The notes beneath the pieces were generated by a model. The model worked only from the letters and a program-made list of their open reading frames with translations, was not told the origin of the DNA and did not search any database. The translations under genes were made by a program, and so were the position numbers. From an uncultured Eubacteriales bacterium (GTDB taxonomy: Bacteria; Bacillota; Clostridia; Christensenellales; Christensenellaceae): a stretch of DNA of 46,250 nt. Positions 23,155 to 30,668 of this stretch are shown here, in pieces. The first letter of the stretch is position 1. Every line of letters starts with the position of its first letter. Where the stretch lies: contig CAOKKG010000005.1 of the NCBI GenBank assembly GCA_948468985.1, positions 1 to 46,250 of the forward strand. Reading direction: 5' to 3'.

Positions 23155-25734
23155 ATGCTCTATAAAGCCTTTTGCCTGTGGCGGTCGCACCGGGGGCGCG
23201 TGCTGGCGGCGGCCCTCATGCTGAGCCTGGCGCTGTGCCTTGCGGGCGCGATGCCGGCGATGTTTACGAATATCGACGAATACATGCTGGAGCAGGACGC
23301 GGAAAGGTACGGCTTTTTCCACGGTATCTTTTACGAGGTTGCGCCGGAGGAGGCAGAAAAGCTCACGGACAACCTGTTCGTCGACCGGATCGGTTGGATC
23401 CGCGACGGCGGCGAAGCAGAAGTCCGGGGGACGGACAGAAGCGCGCGTGTGGGGGCGATGGATGCAGAGGCGGTCGTTCTTTCGCGCCTCGTCCCGACGG
23501 AGGGACGCTTGCCCGCGGCGGCGGGGGAGGCCGCGCTCGAAGAGGGCTGGCGCGACCGGTTCGACCCGGCCCTAGAGGTGGGCGACCGTGTCACGGTGGA
23601 CCTTCCCGCGGGGGAAGTGAGCCTGGTGATCACCGGCTTTGTGCCAGATTACCGGGAAGCCTGGCTAGGTTATGAGGTCGGGACCTCGGCGGACAGACTC
23701 CCGTCCGTGCTGCTTTCGGAGGTGGACGCGGAAGCGCTCTGCCCTACGCGGCACGCGATGGTGTGTGTGACGCAGTTCAACAAGCAGGAAAACCCGGAGA
23801 CCGCGTTCAAGGGCGTGGCCAGTACGATCGGCAAGAACGCCCATAGCTATTTTCTTAACCGCAATGTGTACCAGAACCGGGGATATAACAAGATCTTCGG
23901 GCTTATGCAGCGCATTTTGCTCATCCTGCCGCCGGTGATCGCCGTGGCGGCGGCGATGTATTTCGCGCTGCGGCCGCTCGCGCGGCGGTTTTATGGTGCT
24001 GCGAACCGGCTGTACGCCTTGGGCGCGCCGCACGGGTATGTGCTGCGTCTGGAGGCGGCCTATTTCCTCCCAATCTTCCTTGTAAGCCTGCTTGTGAGCC
24101 AGGCGCTTTCCCAGGGCGTGTTCGCGCTGTGCCGGGTGTGGAGCGGTCTGCCGTGGCGGCCGTTTGGGGGGCTGTTCGTCGCGATCCTCGTGGCGGCGAC
24201 AGGGCTCATCGTGATCGCCGTATACACGAAAAAGCACATCCTGCCGCTTGTGGAGGCGACGTATACCGAACGGCGAACGGGCAAGATCGTGGTCAGCCTG
24301 GACAGCCGTGCGGGCTTTGCGTGGCATTTCGCCAAGCGCCGCAAGTACAGCAACCGCAGCCCGGTCTTTTGGGCGTCGGTTGCGACGGCGCTCGTGTTCG
24401 TCACGCTGCTGTGCGGGTTTATGGAGCTCGATAAGGGAAATTATCGATTGAACCGGCAGACGAATGCGCAGCAGATTGCCGCCTCCATCGAGACGGGCAA
24501 GGGGAAATATACCTATCGATACGGCAAGTATTCCGTTTGGATGGGTGAATTGCCGGACGCGGCGGCGGTGGAGGCGCTGGAAAGCCTGCCCGGCGTGGCG
24601 CGGGTGCAAAAAGAATACGGCGGGCAGATCGCCTGCCTGATCTTCCCAGAGGGGTATAGCCCGTATGCGCAGCAGCTGGAACGCACAGACAACATTCCCG
24701 GCAGCGCCAGCACGGAGGGGATCGAGGTGCTCCCCCGCCGGCAGGAGGCGACGCAGCGGGGGTATACGATCTGGGTGCTCGGAAAAGAGGAGCAGGCGGC
24801 GCTTTTCGCGCAATACCCCGATTTCGACCCCGCCTGGTTCGAAAAGGGAAGCGGCGTGCTGCTCTGTCCGCCTCTTTCGGACGCGGTGGAGGAGGGCAAG
24901 GTGCACGAAAACGACCTGTTTTCCGCGGGCGACACGCTGCGGTTCGGGATGCTGTCCTTCACCGTCCCGGCGGAGGAAGCGGGCGACCGGCGGGATGTGT
25001 TCGCCTATCATGAACAAACCGTCACGGCAGCGGCCGTGCTCTCGCGCGAGGTCTGGCTCGATCTCGGAGAGACCGTGCTGGATTCGGGCGTCAACCCGGG
25101 CGTGACGCTTATGGTGTCCGAGGAAACGGCGGCGGGATTGGACTTCGCAAACGAGGTGCGCGGCTTCACGGTGTACATGCGGCCGGATTGCACCGCGGCG
25201 GAATTGGACGGCGCGAAGGCGGCGGCGGACAGTGCCGTCGAGGGATTGTACGGCGCGCAGGTGCGCGTCGGCCGGGCGCAGAGCGCGACCAAGCAGATCG
25301 TCCGCGCGGTGGTGTGCTTTGCGGCGTGGACGGCGCTCTTTGGGGCGGCGGCGCTGCTGCTTGCGTGCTGGGCGCAGGTATATCAGAATTCGATGGACAC
25401 CTATACGCGCACCTTCGGGCGGCTATTCTACCTGGGCATGGATGGCCGGACGGCCTTTCGAAGCCTCGTGTACGAGGGCGTGCTGTATTGGAAGCGCACG
25501 ATCACGCTGCTGCTCCCCGTGATGGCTTTTGGCGAGACCTACTATGTTGGCAATGTGTACGAATACGGCTTTGATCAGCTCTTCCGCATGCTGGCGGAGG
25601 CGGTGCTCCGGGCGGTGCGGGACGCGGGGCTGTATACGGCGGTGTGCGTGCCGCTCATCCTGATCGCGGCGGCGGTGTTCGGGCGCGGGCTGGAACAGCG
25701 CGCGAAGCGGCGGGCGCTGGCCGGCCGGCGGTGA
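23155..25734 (+). CDS. Large FtsX-like ABC permease
   Basis: An 859-residue membrane protein. One N-terminal helix (LAAALMLSLALCLAGAMP) is followed by a roughly 200-residue extracellular domain and helices near residues 260-280, 305-330 and 340-365 (ILLILPPVIAVAAAMYFALRP, AAYFLPIFLVSLLVSQAL). Then come a helix near 405-420, a second extracellular domain of about 280 residues and a last helix group (ALFGAAALLLACWAQVY, ITLLLPVMAFGETYY, YTAVCVPLILIAAAVFG). This double FtsX layout fits MacB-like or bacitracin-type exporters and mechanotransmission systems. AGGGGAGGGG precedes ATG 23155; the frame upstream overlaps the ATPase end. No family-specific substrate signal seen. Confidence 0.82.
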   Translation: MLYKAFCLWRSHRGRVLAAALMLSLALCLAGAMPAMFTNIDEYMLEQDAERYGFFHGIFYEVAPEEAEKLTDNLFVDRIGWIRDGGEAEVRGTDRSARVGAMDAEAVVLSRLVPTEGRLPAAAGEAALEEGWRDRFDPALEVGDRVTVDLPAGEVSLVITGFVPDYREAWLGYEVGTSADRLPSVLLSEVDAEALCPTRHAMVCVTQFNKQENPETAFKGVASTIGKNAHSYFLNRNVYQNRGYNKIFGLMQRILLILPPVIAVAAAMYFALRPLARRFYGAANRLYALGAPHGYVLRLEAAYFLPIFLVSLLVSQALSQGVFALCRVWSGLPWRPFGGLFVAILVAATGLIVIAVYTKKHILPLVEATYTERRTGKIVVSLDSRAGFAWHFAKRRKYSNRSPVFWASVATALVFVTLLCGFMELDKGNYRLNRQTNAQQIAASIETGKGKYTYRYGKYSVWMGELPDAAAVEALESLPGVARVQKEYGGQIACLIFPEGYSPYAQQLERTDNIPGSASTEGIEVLPRRQEATQRGYTIWVLGKEEQAALFAQYPDFDPAWFEKGSGVLLCPPLSDAVEEGKVHENDLFSAGDTLRFGMLSFTVPAEEAGDRRDVFAYHEQTVTAAAVLSREVWLDLGETVLDSGVNPGVTLMVSEETAAGLDFANEVRGFTVYMRPDCTAAELDGAKAAADSAVEGLYGAQVRVGRAQSATKQIVRAVVCFAAWTALFGAAALLLACWAQVYQNSMDTYTRTFGRLFYLGMDGRTAFRSLVYEGVLYWKRTITLLLPVMAFGETYYVGNVYEYGFDQLFRMLAEAVLRAVRDAGLYTAVCVPLILIAAAVFGRGLEQRAKRRALAGRR

Positions 25735-25754
25735 TATTTCGGGAGGAAACGAAG

Positions 25755-26039
25755 ATGAAGGAACTGGATTTGCAGGAGATTCGCGGGCGCATCGACGCGC
25801 TGGACGCGCGATTGGTGGAGCTTTTGTGCGAGCGCATGCAGCTCTCGGCAGAGGTGGCGGAATACAAGCGGCAAAAGGGCATGGCGGTGCTCGACCGCGC
25901 GCGGGAGGAGGCGATCCTGGATGCGCGCGCGGCACAGGCGGGCGAGGCGCTGGGGCCGTACATCCGCGGGGTGTATGAACGGGTGTTCGAGATGAGCCGG
26001 GGATACCAAACCGCCCTCCTGGAACGCGCAGAGAAGTAA
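25755..26039 (+). CDS. Chorismate mutase (AroQ type)
   Basis: A 94-residue all-helical chorismate mutase converting chorismate to prephenate for Phe/Tyr synthesis. Active-site residues of the family are present: RGRIDALDARLVELLCERM with its leading Arg, KRQKGMAVLDRAREEAIL with the central Lys and Arg-Glu, and the C-terminal helix YIRGVYERVFEMSRGYQ. It is a stand-alone domain. AGGAAACGAAG precedes ATG 25755. It lies 20 bases after the permease stop and ahead of the shared terminator, so it is the third gene of an ABC operon, an odd partnership. Confidence 0.9.
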   Translation: MKELDLQEIRGRIDALDARLVELLCERMQLSAEVAEYKRQKGMAVLDRAREEAILDARAAQAGEALGPYIRGVYERVFEMSRGYQTALLERAEK

Positions 26040-26050
26040 AAAACCGGTGG

Positions 26051-26078
26051 AAAGGGCGGCCGTTCGGCCGCCCTTTTT
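26051..26078 (+). terminator. Terminator of the ABC-permease-chorismate mutase operon
   Basis: AAAGGGCGGCC / GGCCGCCCTTT, an 11-bp stem with a 4-base loop, then T-run. Confidence 0.94.
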
Positions 26079-26110
26079 GCATGCCCGGGAAAGTGCGGAC
26101 GAAAAATTGC

Positions 26111-26139
26111 TTGTCAGGCGGTGGGGTGGCTTTTATAAT
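26111..26139 (+). promoter_or_regulatory. Promoter of dehydrogenase paralogue P4
   Basis: TTGTCA (26111-26116), 17-base spacer, TATAAT (26134-26139). Close to consensus, so P4 is probably transcribed well. Confidence 0.85.
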
Positions 26140-26181
26140 AAAATAGAGGGATTTGAATTTTTCGAAGGGAGAAGGGGGTTT

Positions 26182-27444
26182 ATGGACAAACCAAAAAAGG
26201 AAATCGCGCTCATCGGCGCGGGCAAGATCGGCAAGGGGTACACCGCTGACCTGTTTAGCGAGGCAGGGTATCACCTGATTTTCCTCTGCCATTCGCTCAA
26301 GCAGGCCGAGGCCATGCGCGCTCAGGGCAGCTATACGATTTTCAAATATCGAAACGGGCAGGAGGCGCCGGAGGAATACCAGATTTCGGATTTCGAGGCG
26401 TACAGCACGGCGGCGGAATACGAGCAATGTCTCGCCGTGCTGGCGCGCGTGCGCTATGCGACGGTGCATGTCTATCCCGGGGCATTCCAGGCGATTGGGC
26501 ACATGGTGGGCGACGCAATCCGCCGGCGGGTTGCAGAGGGGAACGCGGACACGCTCGACCTCATGCTCTGCCTCAACTACATCGACGCCGACCGCATTTT
26601 GAAGAGATATATTGAGGAACGGTTGGAAACCGAGGAAGAACGGCGCTATTTCGCGGAAAAGGTGGGCGTCGGCATGGCATTGACCTTCCGGTGGGGTGCG
26701 GAACCGCAGCCCTGGATGCTGCAGAAGGATCCGCTTTGCGCTTGCGTGGCGGAATCGCCCGACCTCCCGGTCGATGCAGAGGCCTTCCGTGGGGCAGTGC
26801 CGCCGGGGGTCGCGCTGCGCCCGCTTGGCAAGATGCGCGAACGGTTGGCGTATAAGCTGTGGGGCGGCAATGTGAGCTCGGCCATCCTTGCGAACCTGTC
26901 CATGCAACGGGGCTATGCTTACACAGGAGAAGGCAGGGAGGATGATGAAATTTATTTGGCGTCTGTACTTGGGACGCGCGAGGCGGAATTTGGTTTCGAT
27001 CAGGTGTATAGCCTGACGCCGGCGGAAAAGGCGGAAAATGTGAGAGGCCGTAACCATGGGGAACGCCCGCGTGAGCAGGTGCGGCAGGAGCAGGGCTATC
27101 AGGGGATGGATCCGGTGACGCGCGTGGGAGCGGACCCGGCGCGCAAGCTGGCGCGGCAGGACCGGCTGGTCGGCCCGGCTATCGCCTGCATGCGGGCCGG
27201 GCGGATCCCCTTCTTCCTTGCAAAAGCGGCGGCGGCGGGGTTCTATTTCAAAAATCCGGCGGACGCGTCGGCCTGCGAGATTCAGGACTACATCGCCCGG
27301 CGCGGCATCGAGGCGGCGGTGGAAACATATTGTGAGCTCGACCTCACTGACCCGGCGGAGCAGGCGCTGTATCAGCTCATCCTGGCGCATTATTACGACA
27401 TGAGCGGGGAGGACCCGATCACGCTCCCCTATTTCAAGCAATAA
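26182..27444 (+). CDS. MtlD-family paralogue P4, catalytic His replaced by Ser
   Basis: A 420-residue homologue of P1-P3 with the Rossmann motif GAGKIGKG at residues 12-19. The catalytic block reads KLWGGNVSS: Lys225 and Asn230 stay, but the His is Ser233. The preceding LQDN-type segment is replaced by RPLGKM (213-218). It also carries a charged insertion with RGRNHGERPREQVRQEQG near residues 290-310. The rest of the fold is kept (RKLARQDRLVGPA, RIPFFLAKAAA). It may bind NAD without oxidising a polyol, so a sensor, a pseudoenzyme partner of P1-P3, or a changed chemistry are all possible. GAAGGGGG precedes ATG 26182. Strong promoter and terminator argue that it is expressed. Confidence 0.82.
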   Translation: MDKPKKEIALIGAGKIGKGYTADLFSEAGYHLIFLCHSLKQAEAMRAQGSYTIFKYRNGQEAPEEYQISDFEAYSTAAEYEQCLAVLARVRYATVHVYPGAFQAIGHMVGDAIRRRVAEGNADTLDLMLCLNYIDADRILKRYIEERLETEEERRYFAEKVGVGMALTFRWGAEPQPWMLQKDPLCACVAESPDLPVDAEAFRGAVPPGVALRPLGKMRERLAYKLWGGNVSSAILANLSMQRGYAYTGEGREDDEIYLASVLGTREAEFGFDQVYSLTPAEKAENVRGRNHGERPREQVRQEQGYQGMDPVTRVGADPARKLARQDRLVGPAIACMRAGRIPFFLAKAAAAGFYFKNPADASACEIQDYIARRGIEAAVETYCELDLTDPAEQALYQLILAHYYDMSGEDPITLPYFKQ

Positions 27445-27453
27445 ACGATGAAC

Positions 27454-27481
27454 AAAAAGGCGGCCCGCGGGCCGCCTTTTT
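27454..27481 (+). terminator. Terminator of P4
   Basis: AAAAAGGCGGCCC / GGGCCGCCTTTTT, a 13-bp stem with a 2-base loop. Confidence 0.94.
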
Positions 27482-27484
27482 GCG

Positions 27485-27787
27485 TGCGTGCGGCGGCAAA
27501 TTTTGAGGGAAGAAGAGGCCGATGGGAGGGGTGGCGGGGGATTTGTGAAATGGGAAGGGCAGCCTATCCGCGGCGGGGAATGCGTTTTCCGCGATGGCGC
27601 AGCTTGAAGGGGCGTTCCGCATTGGCCGCTTTTGCCAGCATGATGCCGGCCGCATCTTTTCGTGAAAGGCAGGCAAGCCTCTCCGGCCCGGGAAAGAATC
27701 CGGCGGGAGACATTTCCAATCTTGCAAAAGTGTGCTAAAATAATATTCTGTATAGGTATCTCGCCCCACGGGGCACAGGAGGCACGG
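27485..27787. other. Intergenic stretch before the DUF2232-rplI-dnaB operon
   Basis: About 300 bases without a supported gene. It begins with a purine-rich tract (27500-27560), shows no tRNA or riboswitch signature that I can recognise, and ends with the operon promoter at 27722-27749. It may be part of the boundary of the inserted dehydrogenase region. Confidence 0.5.
27722..27749 (+). promoter_or_regulatory. Promoter of the DUF2232-rplI-dnaB operon
   Basis: TTGCAA (27722-27727), 16-base spacer, TATTCT (27744-27749). Confidence 0.65.
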
Positions 27788-28822
27788 ATGGAAGCAAACA
27801 AAACCCCGAACAAGCACGCACACGCCTGGGTTTGGCAGATTCTGCTCGCGTTGGCGGCGTATCTGGCGCTGTTTTTGCTCACGCGGTATACGGTCGTTAC
27901 GGCGGCGTTTTTAGCGGCGCCCTGCATCTTTGTGGGGGCGCGCTGGGGCGTGTGGGCCGGGGCGGCGTTCTATGTGTGCGCGGGGGCGCTGGGTTTTGTG
28001 CTGGACGAACCACTGGCCCTCGGCGCGGCGGCGGTGTTTTTGATTCCGACGGCGGCCGGGTGGTACCTCCTTTCGCGTCCGCGCGGCGGGTGGGAAAGCC
28101 TCGTTTGGAGCTTTGCGGCGCTGCTTGTACCGCTGGGCGCGGGGGCGATCCTCCTAAACCGCTGGGCCGCCGGCGATGTGGCGGGGCGGATCGTGGAAGT
28201 GCTGCTCGCCCGCGCGCAGGGCGACCCGGGCGTGGCAGCGGGGTTATTTGGCATGCTGCTGTCGCGGGACATGGCGTCCGGTGCGCTCACCATGCAGCAG
28301 GCGCAGGAGCTCATCTTTTCCGCGGACATGGGAAAATACCTCTCGGACGCGGCGAGTGTGGCCAGCCTCCGGCAGATGCTGGAGGCGGCGATGCCCGTGC
28401 TGGCGGCCGGGTGCTTGGCCTATGGGGCGGCAGCGAACTTCCTGCTGCCGCGCCTGTGGGTGCAGAAGGCGGGCGGCAAGGCGGGAAAGCTGCCGCCGGT
28501 GGAGGGCTGGCGCATGCCAAAGGGGGACGGATACTGCCTTGCGGGCGCGCTGGCGCTGGGGTATCTGTTGCTGCTTGCGGGCGGCGAAGCCTATGTCGCG
28601 GTGGGGCGGATGCTCGTGGGGATCCTGGGTGCGGCCTTCCGGGGCGTGGGCATCTGCGTGGCGGCCTATTTCCTGCTCGTGCGGGTGCGGTCGCGTGCAG
28701 GGCGGGTGGCCATCGCGGCGGGGTTGTCCTTGCTCGCGCCGGGGCTGTTTACGGCGATCGGCGTGGCCGAGCAATTGTTCGGCATCCGCAAGCGGTTTGT
28801 GATTATCAAGAGAAAACCATAA
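27788..28822 (+). CDS. DUF2232 (YybS-type) membrane protein
   Basis: A 344-residue protein with about eight hydrophobic helices, beginning [21 protein letters not shown]. The central region [19 protein letters not shown] and the helix pairs that follow fit DUF2232, a family of unknown role coded ahead of rplI in many Firmicutes. The usual neighbour gdpP (a DHH-domain c-di-AMP phosphodiesterase) is absent: rplI starts only 16 bases after this gene. GGAGGCACGG precedes ATG 27788. Confidence 0.78.
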   Translation: MEANKTPNKHAHAWVWQILLALAAYLALFLLTRYTVVTAAFLAAPCIFVGARWGVWAGAAFYVCAGALGFVLDEPLALGAAAVFLIPTAAGWYLLSRPRGGWESLVWSFAALLVPLGAGAILLNRWAAGDVAGRIVEVLLARAQGDPGVAAGLFGMLLSRDMASGALTMQQAQELIFSADMGKYLSDAASVASLRQMLEAAMPVLAAGCLAYGAAANFLLPRLWVQKAGGKAGKLPPVEGWRMPKGDGYCLAGALALGYLLLLAGGEAYVAVGRMLVGILGAAFRGVGICVAAYFLLVRVRSRAGRVAIAAGLSLLAPGLFTAIGVAEQLFGIRKRFVIIKRKP

Positions 28823-28838
28823 AGAAAGGGAAACGGAT

Positions 28839-29282
28839 ATGAAAGTAATTTTGTTGAGCGATGTCAAGGGACAGGGCAAAAAGGGCGAGATTGTGAATGT
28901 GAGCGACGGCTATGCACGCAACTTCCTCTTCCCGCGCAATCTGGCGCAGGAGGCGAACGCGCAGAATCTGAACAGCGCGCAGGTGCGGCAGGACGCGGCG
29001 GCGCATAAGAAGGCGGTGGAGAAAAAGAATGCCGAGGAATTGGCGGCGCAGCTCGCCGATCGCGGCGTGACCATCCAGGCCAAGTGCGGGAGCACGGGGC
29101 GTCTGTTCGGCGCAATCACGAATGCCGAGATCGCGGAGGCGCTTTCGGCGCAGACCGGGCTGGACATCGACAAGAAGAAGGTGGTGCTGCAAAACCCGAT
29201 TAAGGAGCTCGGCACCTACACTGTGACGCTCAAGCTGTATGCGGGCGTGCAGACCAACATCCGCCTGACCGTGCAGGAATAA
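28839..29282 (+). CDS. rplI: 50S ribosomal protein L9
   Basis: A 147-residue L9 that binds 23S rRNA with its N-domain. [19 protein letters not shown] and [16 protein letters not shown] are diagnostic, then the long connecting helix and the C-domain ([32 protein letters not shown]). A 16-base loopless palindrome CGCGCCCCGGGGCGCG (29284-29299) separates it from dnaB. Confidence 0.97.
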   Translation: MKVILLSDVKGQGKKGEIVNVSDGYARNFLFPRNLAQEANAQNLNSAQVRQDAAAHKKAVEKKNAEELAAQLADRGVTIQAKCGSTGRLFGAITNAEIAEALSAQTGLDIDKKKVVLQNPIKELGTYTVTLKLYAGVQTNIRLTVQE

Positions 29283-29315
29283 CGCGCCCCGGGGCGCGGG
29301 AAAGGAGGCAGGGAC

Positions 29316-30656
29316 ATGCCGGAGCAAATCAATCGGATCCCGCCCTCCAGCATGGAGGCGGAGCAGTCGGTGCTGGGCGCGATGCTGCTTTCCGAAAACT
29401 GCGTGCTGGCGGCGGCGGAAAAGCTCAAGGAGGAGGACTTCTATTCCAAGGCGCACCGGCGCATCTGGCGGGCGATGGCCGATCTGGCCGCGCTCAACAA
29501 GCCGGTCGACCTCGTGACGGTGTCCGAACGCATGGGTGAGGGCGAGCCGCTGTCAACGGAGGAGATCACCTATCTTTCCGACCTGACGGAGGCGGTGCCC
29601 TCCATCCGCAACATCGACCACTATATCGACATCATCCGCGAAAAGAGCCGCCTGCGCCGCCTGATTGCCGCAGCGGCGGAGATCGCGGATATGGGGTATA
29701 AATCAGACGCCCCGGCCGCGGACATTTTGAACGCGGCGTCGGACAAGATCTATAAGATCGCCGAGGACAACGCCGACCGCAGCCTGACGCACCTCCGGGT
29801 GGCGCTTCTCGAAGGGTACGAGAGCATCAGCAAGGCCGCAAAGTCCAAGGACGGCCTCATGGGCGTGGGCACGGGCTTTCCGCTCATGGACAAGAAGCTG
29901 TCCGGCTTTCAGCCCTCGCAGCTCATCGTCGTGGCGGGCCGCCCGGGCATGGGCAAGACGAGCTTTGCGCTCAACATCGCCGAGCATGTCGCCGTGCGCG
30001 AGAACAAGCCGGTCGCGATTTTCTCGCTCGAAATGAGCCGCGAACAATTGGGCCTCCGCCTTTTGTGCTCGGGGGCGAATGTCGATTCACAGAACGCGCG
30101 CACGGGCAACCTCAATGAGCAGGACTTTTACGCGCTGGCCGACGCGATGGCGCCGCTCGAGGGCGCGCCCATCTATATCGACGACACGGCTATCATCGGC
30201 CCGGGCGAGATGATGGCCAAGATCCGCCGGCTCAAGAGCCAGGTGGGCGACATCGGGCTTGTGGTCATCGACTATTTGCAGCTCATGTCCGCGGGCGGCC
30301 GGACGGAAAACCGGCAGCAGGAGATCTCCAACATCACGCGGTCACTGAAAGTGGCGGCGAAGGAGCTCAGCGTGCCTATCCTGCTGCTTTCGCAGCTGTC
30401 GCGTGCGACGGAGCGGCGCGAGAACAAGCGCCCGATGCTGTCCGACCTGCGCGAATCCGGCGCAATCGAGCAGGACGCCGATGTCGTGCTGTTCCTGCAC
30501 CGCGAGGACTATTATGCCGAGGAGGGCGCAGAGCCGGGGCGGAGCAGCATCATCATCGCCAAGCAGCGTTCCGGCCCGACGGGGACGATCGATGTCATCT
30601 GGCGCGGCGAGCAGACCAAGTATATGGAAGTGGACTTCCGCGAGGAAGGAGCGTAA
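29316..30656 (+). CDS. dnaB: Replicative DNA helicase DnaB
   Basis: A 446-residue hexameric helicase that unwinds DNA at the fork. The N-terminal domain (PPSSMEAEQSVLGAMLL, VDLVTVSERM) is followed by the RecA-like motor with Walker A GRPGMGKTS near residue 209, FSLEMSREQLGLRLL, the Walker B region VIDYLQLMS, SQLSRATERRENKRPMLSDLRESG (H4, read in parts) and RSGPTG. This is called dnaC in Bacillus. AAAGGAGG precedes ATG 29316. The rplI-dnaB order is the usual Firmicutes arrangement. Confidence 0.97.
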   Translation: MPEQINRIPPSSMEAEQSVLGAMLLSENCVLAAAEKLKEEDFYSKAHRRIWRAMADLAALNKPVDLVTVSERMGEGEPLSTEEITYLSDLTEAVPSIRNIDHYIDIIREKSRLRRLIAAAAEIADMGYKSDAPAADILNAASDKIYKIAEDNADRSLTHLRVALLEGYESISKAAKSKDGLMGVGTGFPLMDKKLSGFQPSQLIVVAGRPGMGKTSFALNIAEHVAVRENKPVAIFSLEMSREQLGLRLLCSGANVDSQNARTGNLNEQDFYALADAMAPLEGAPIYIDDTAIIGPGEMMAKIRRLKSQVGDIGLVVIDYLQLMSAGGRTENRQQEISNITRSLKVAAKELSVPILLLSQLSRATERRENKRPMLSDLRESGAIEQDADVVLFLHREDYYAEEGAEPGRSSIIIAKQRSGPTGTIDVIWRGEQTKYMEVDFREEGA

Positions 30657-30668
30657 GAGCGAACACGC

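Noticed and set aside
25423..27927. Minus-strand frame of 834 codons across P4 and the chorismate mutase
   Set aside because: Antisense to three well-supported genes, Pro/Arg-rich shadow composition, no ribosome site.
29284..29299. Palindrome CGCGCCCCGGGGCGCG between rplI and dnaB as a terminator
   Set aside because: No loop and no T-run; the genes belong to one operon. It may just be a GC-rich intergenic palindrome.
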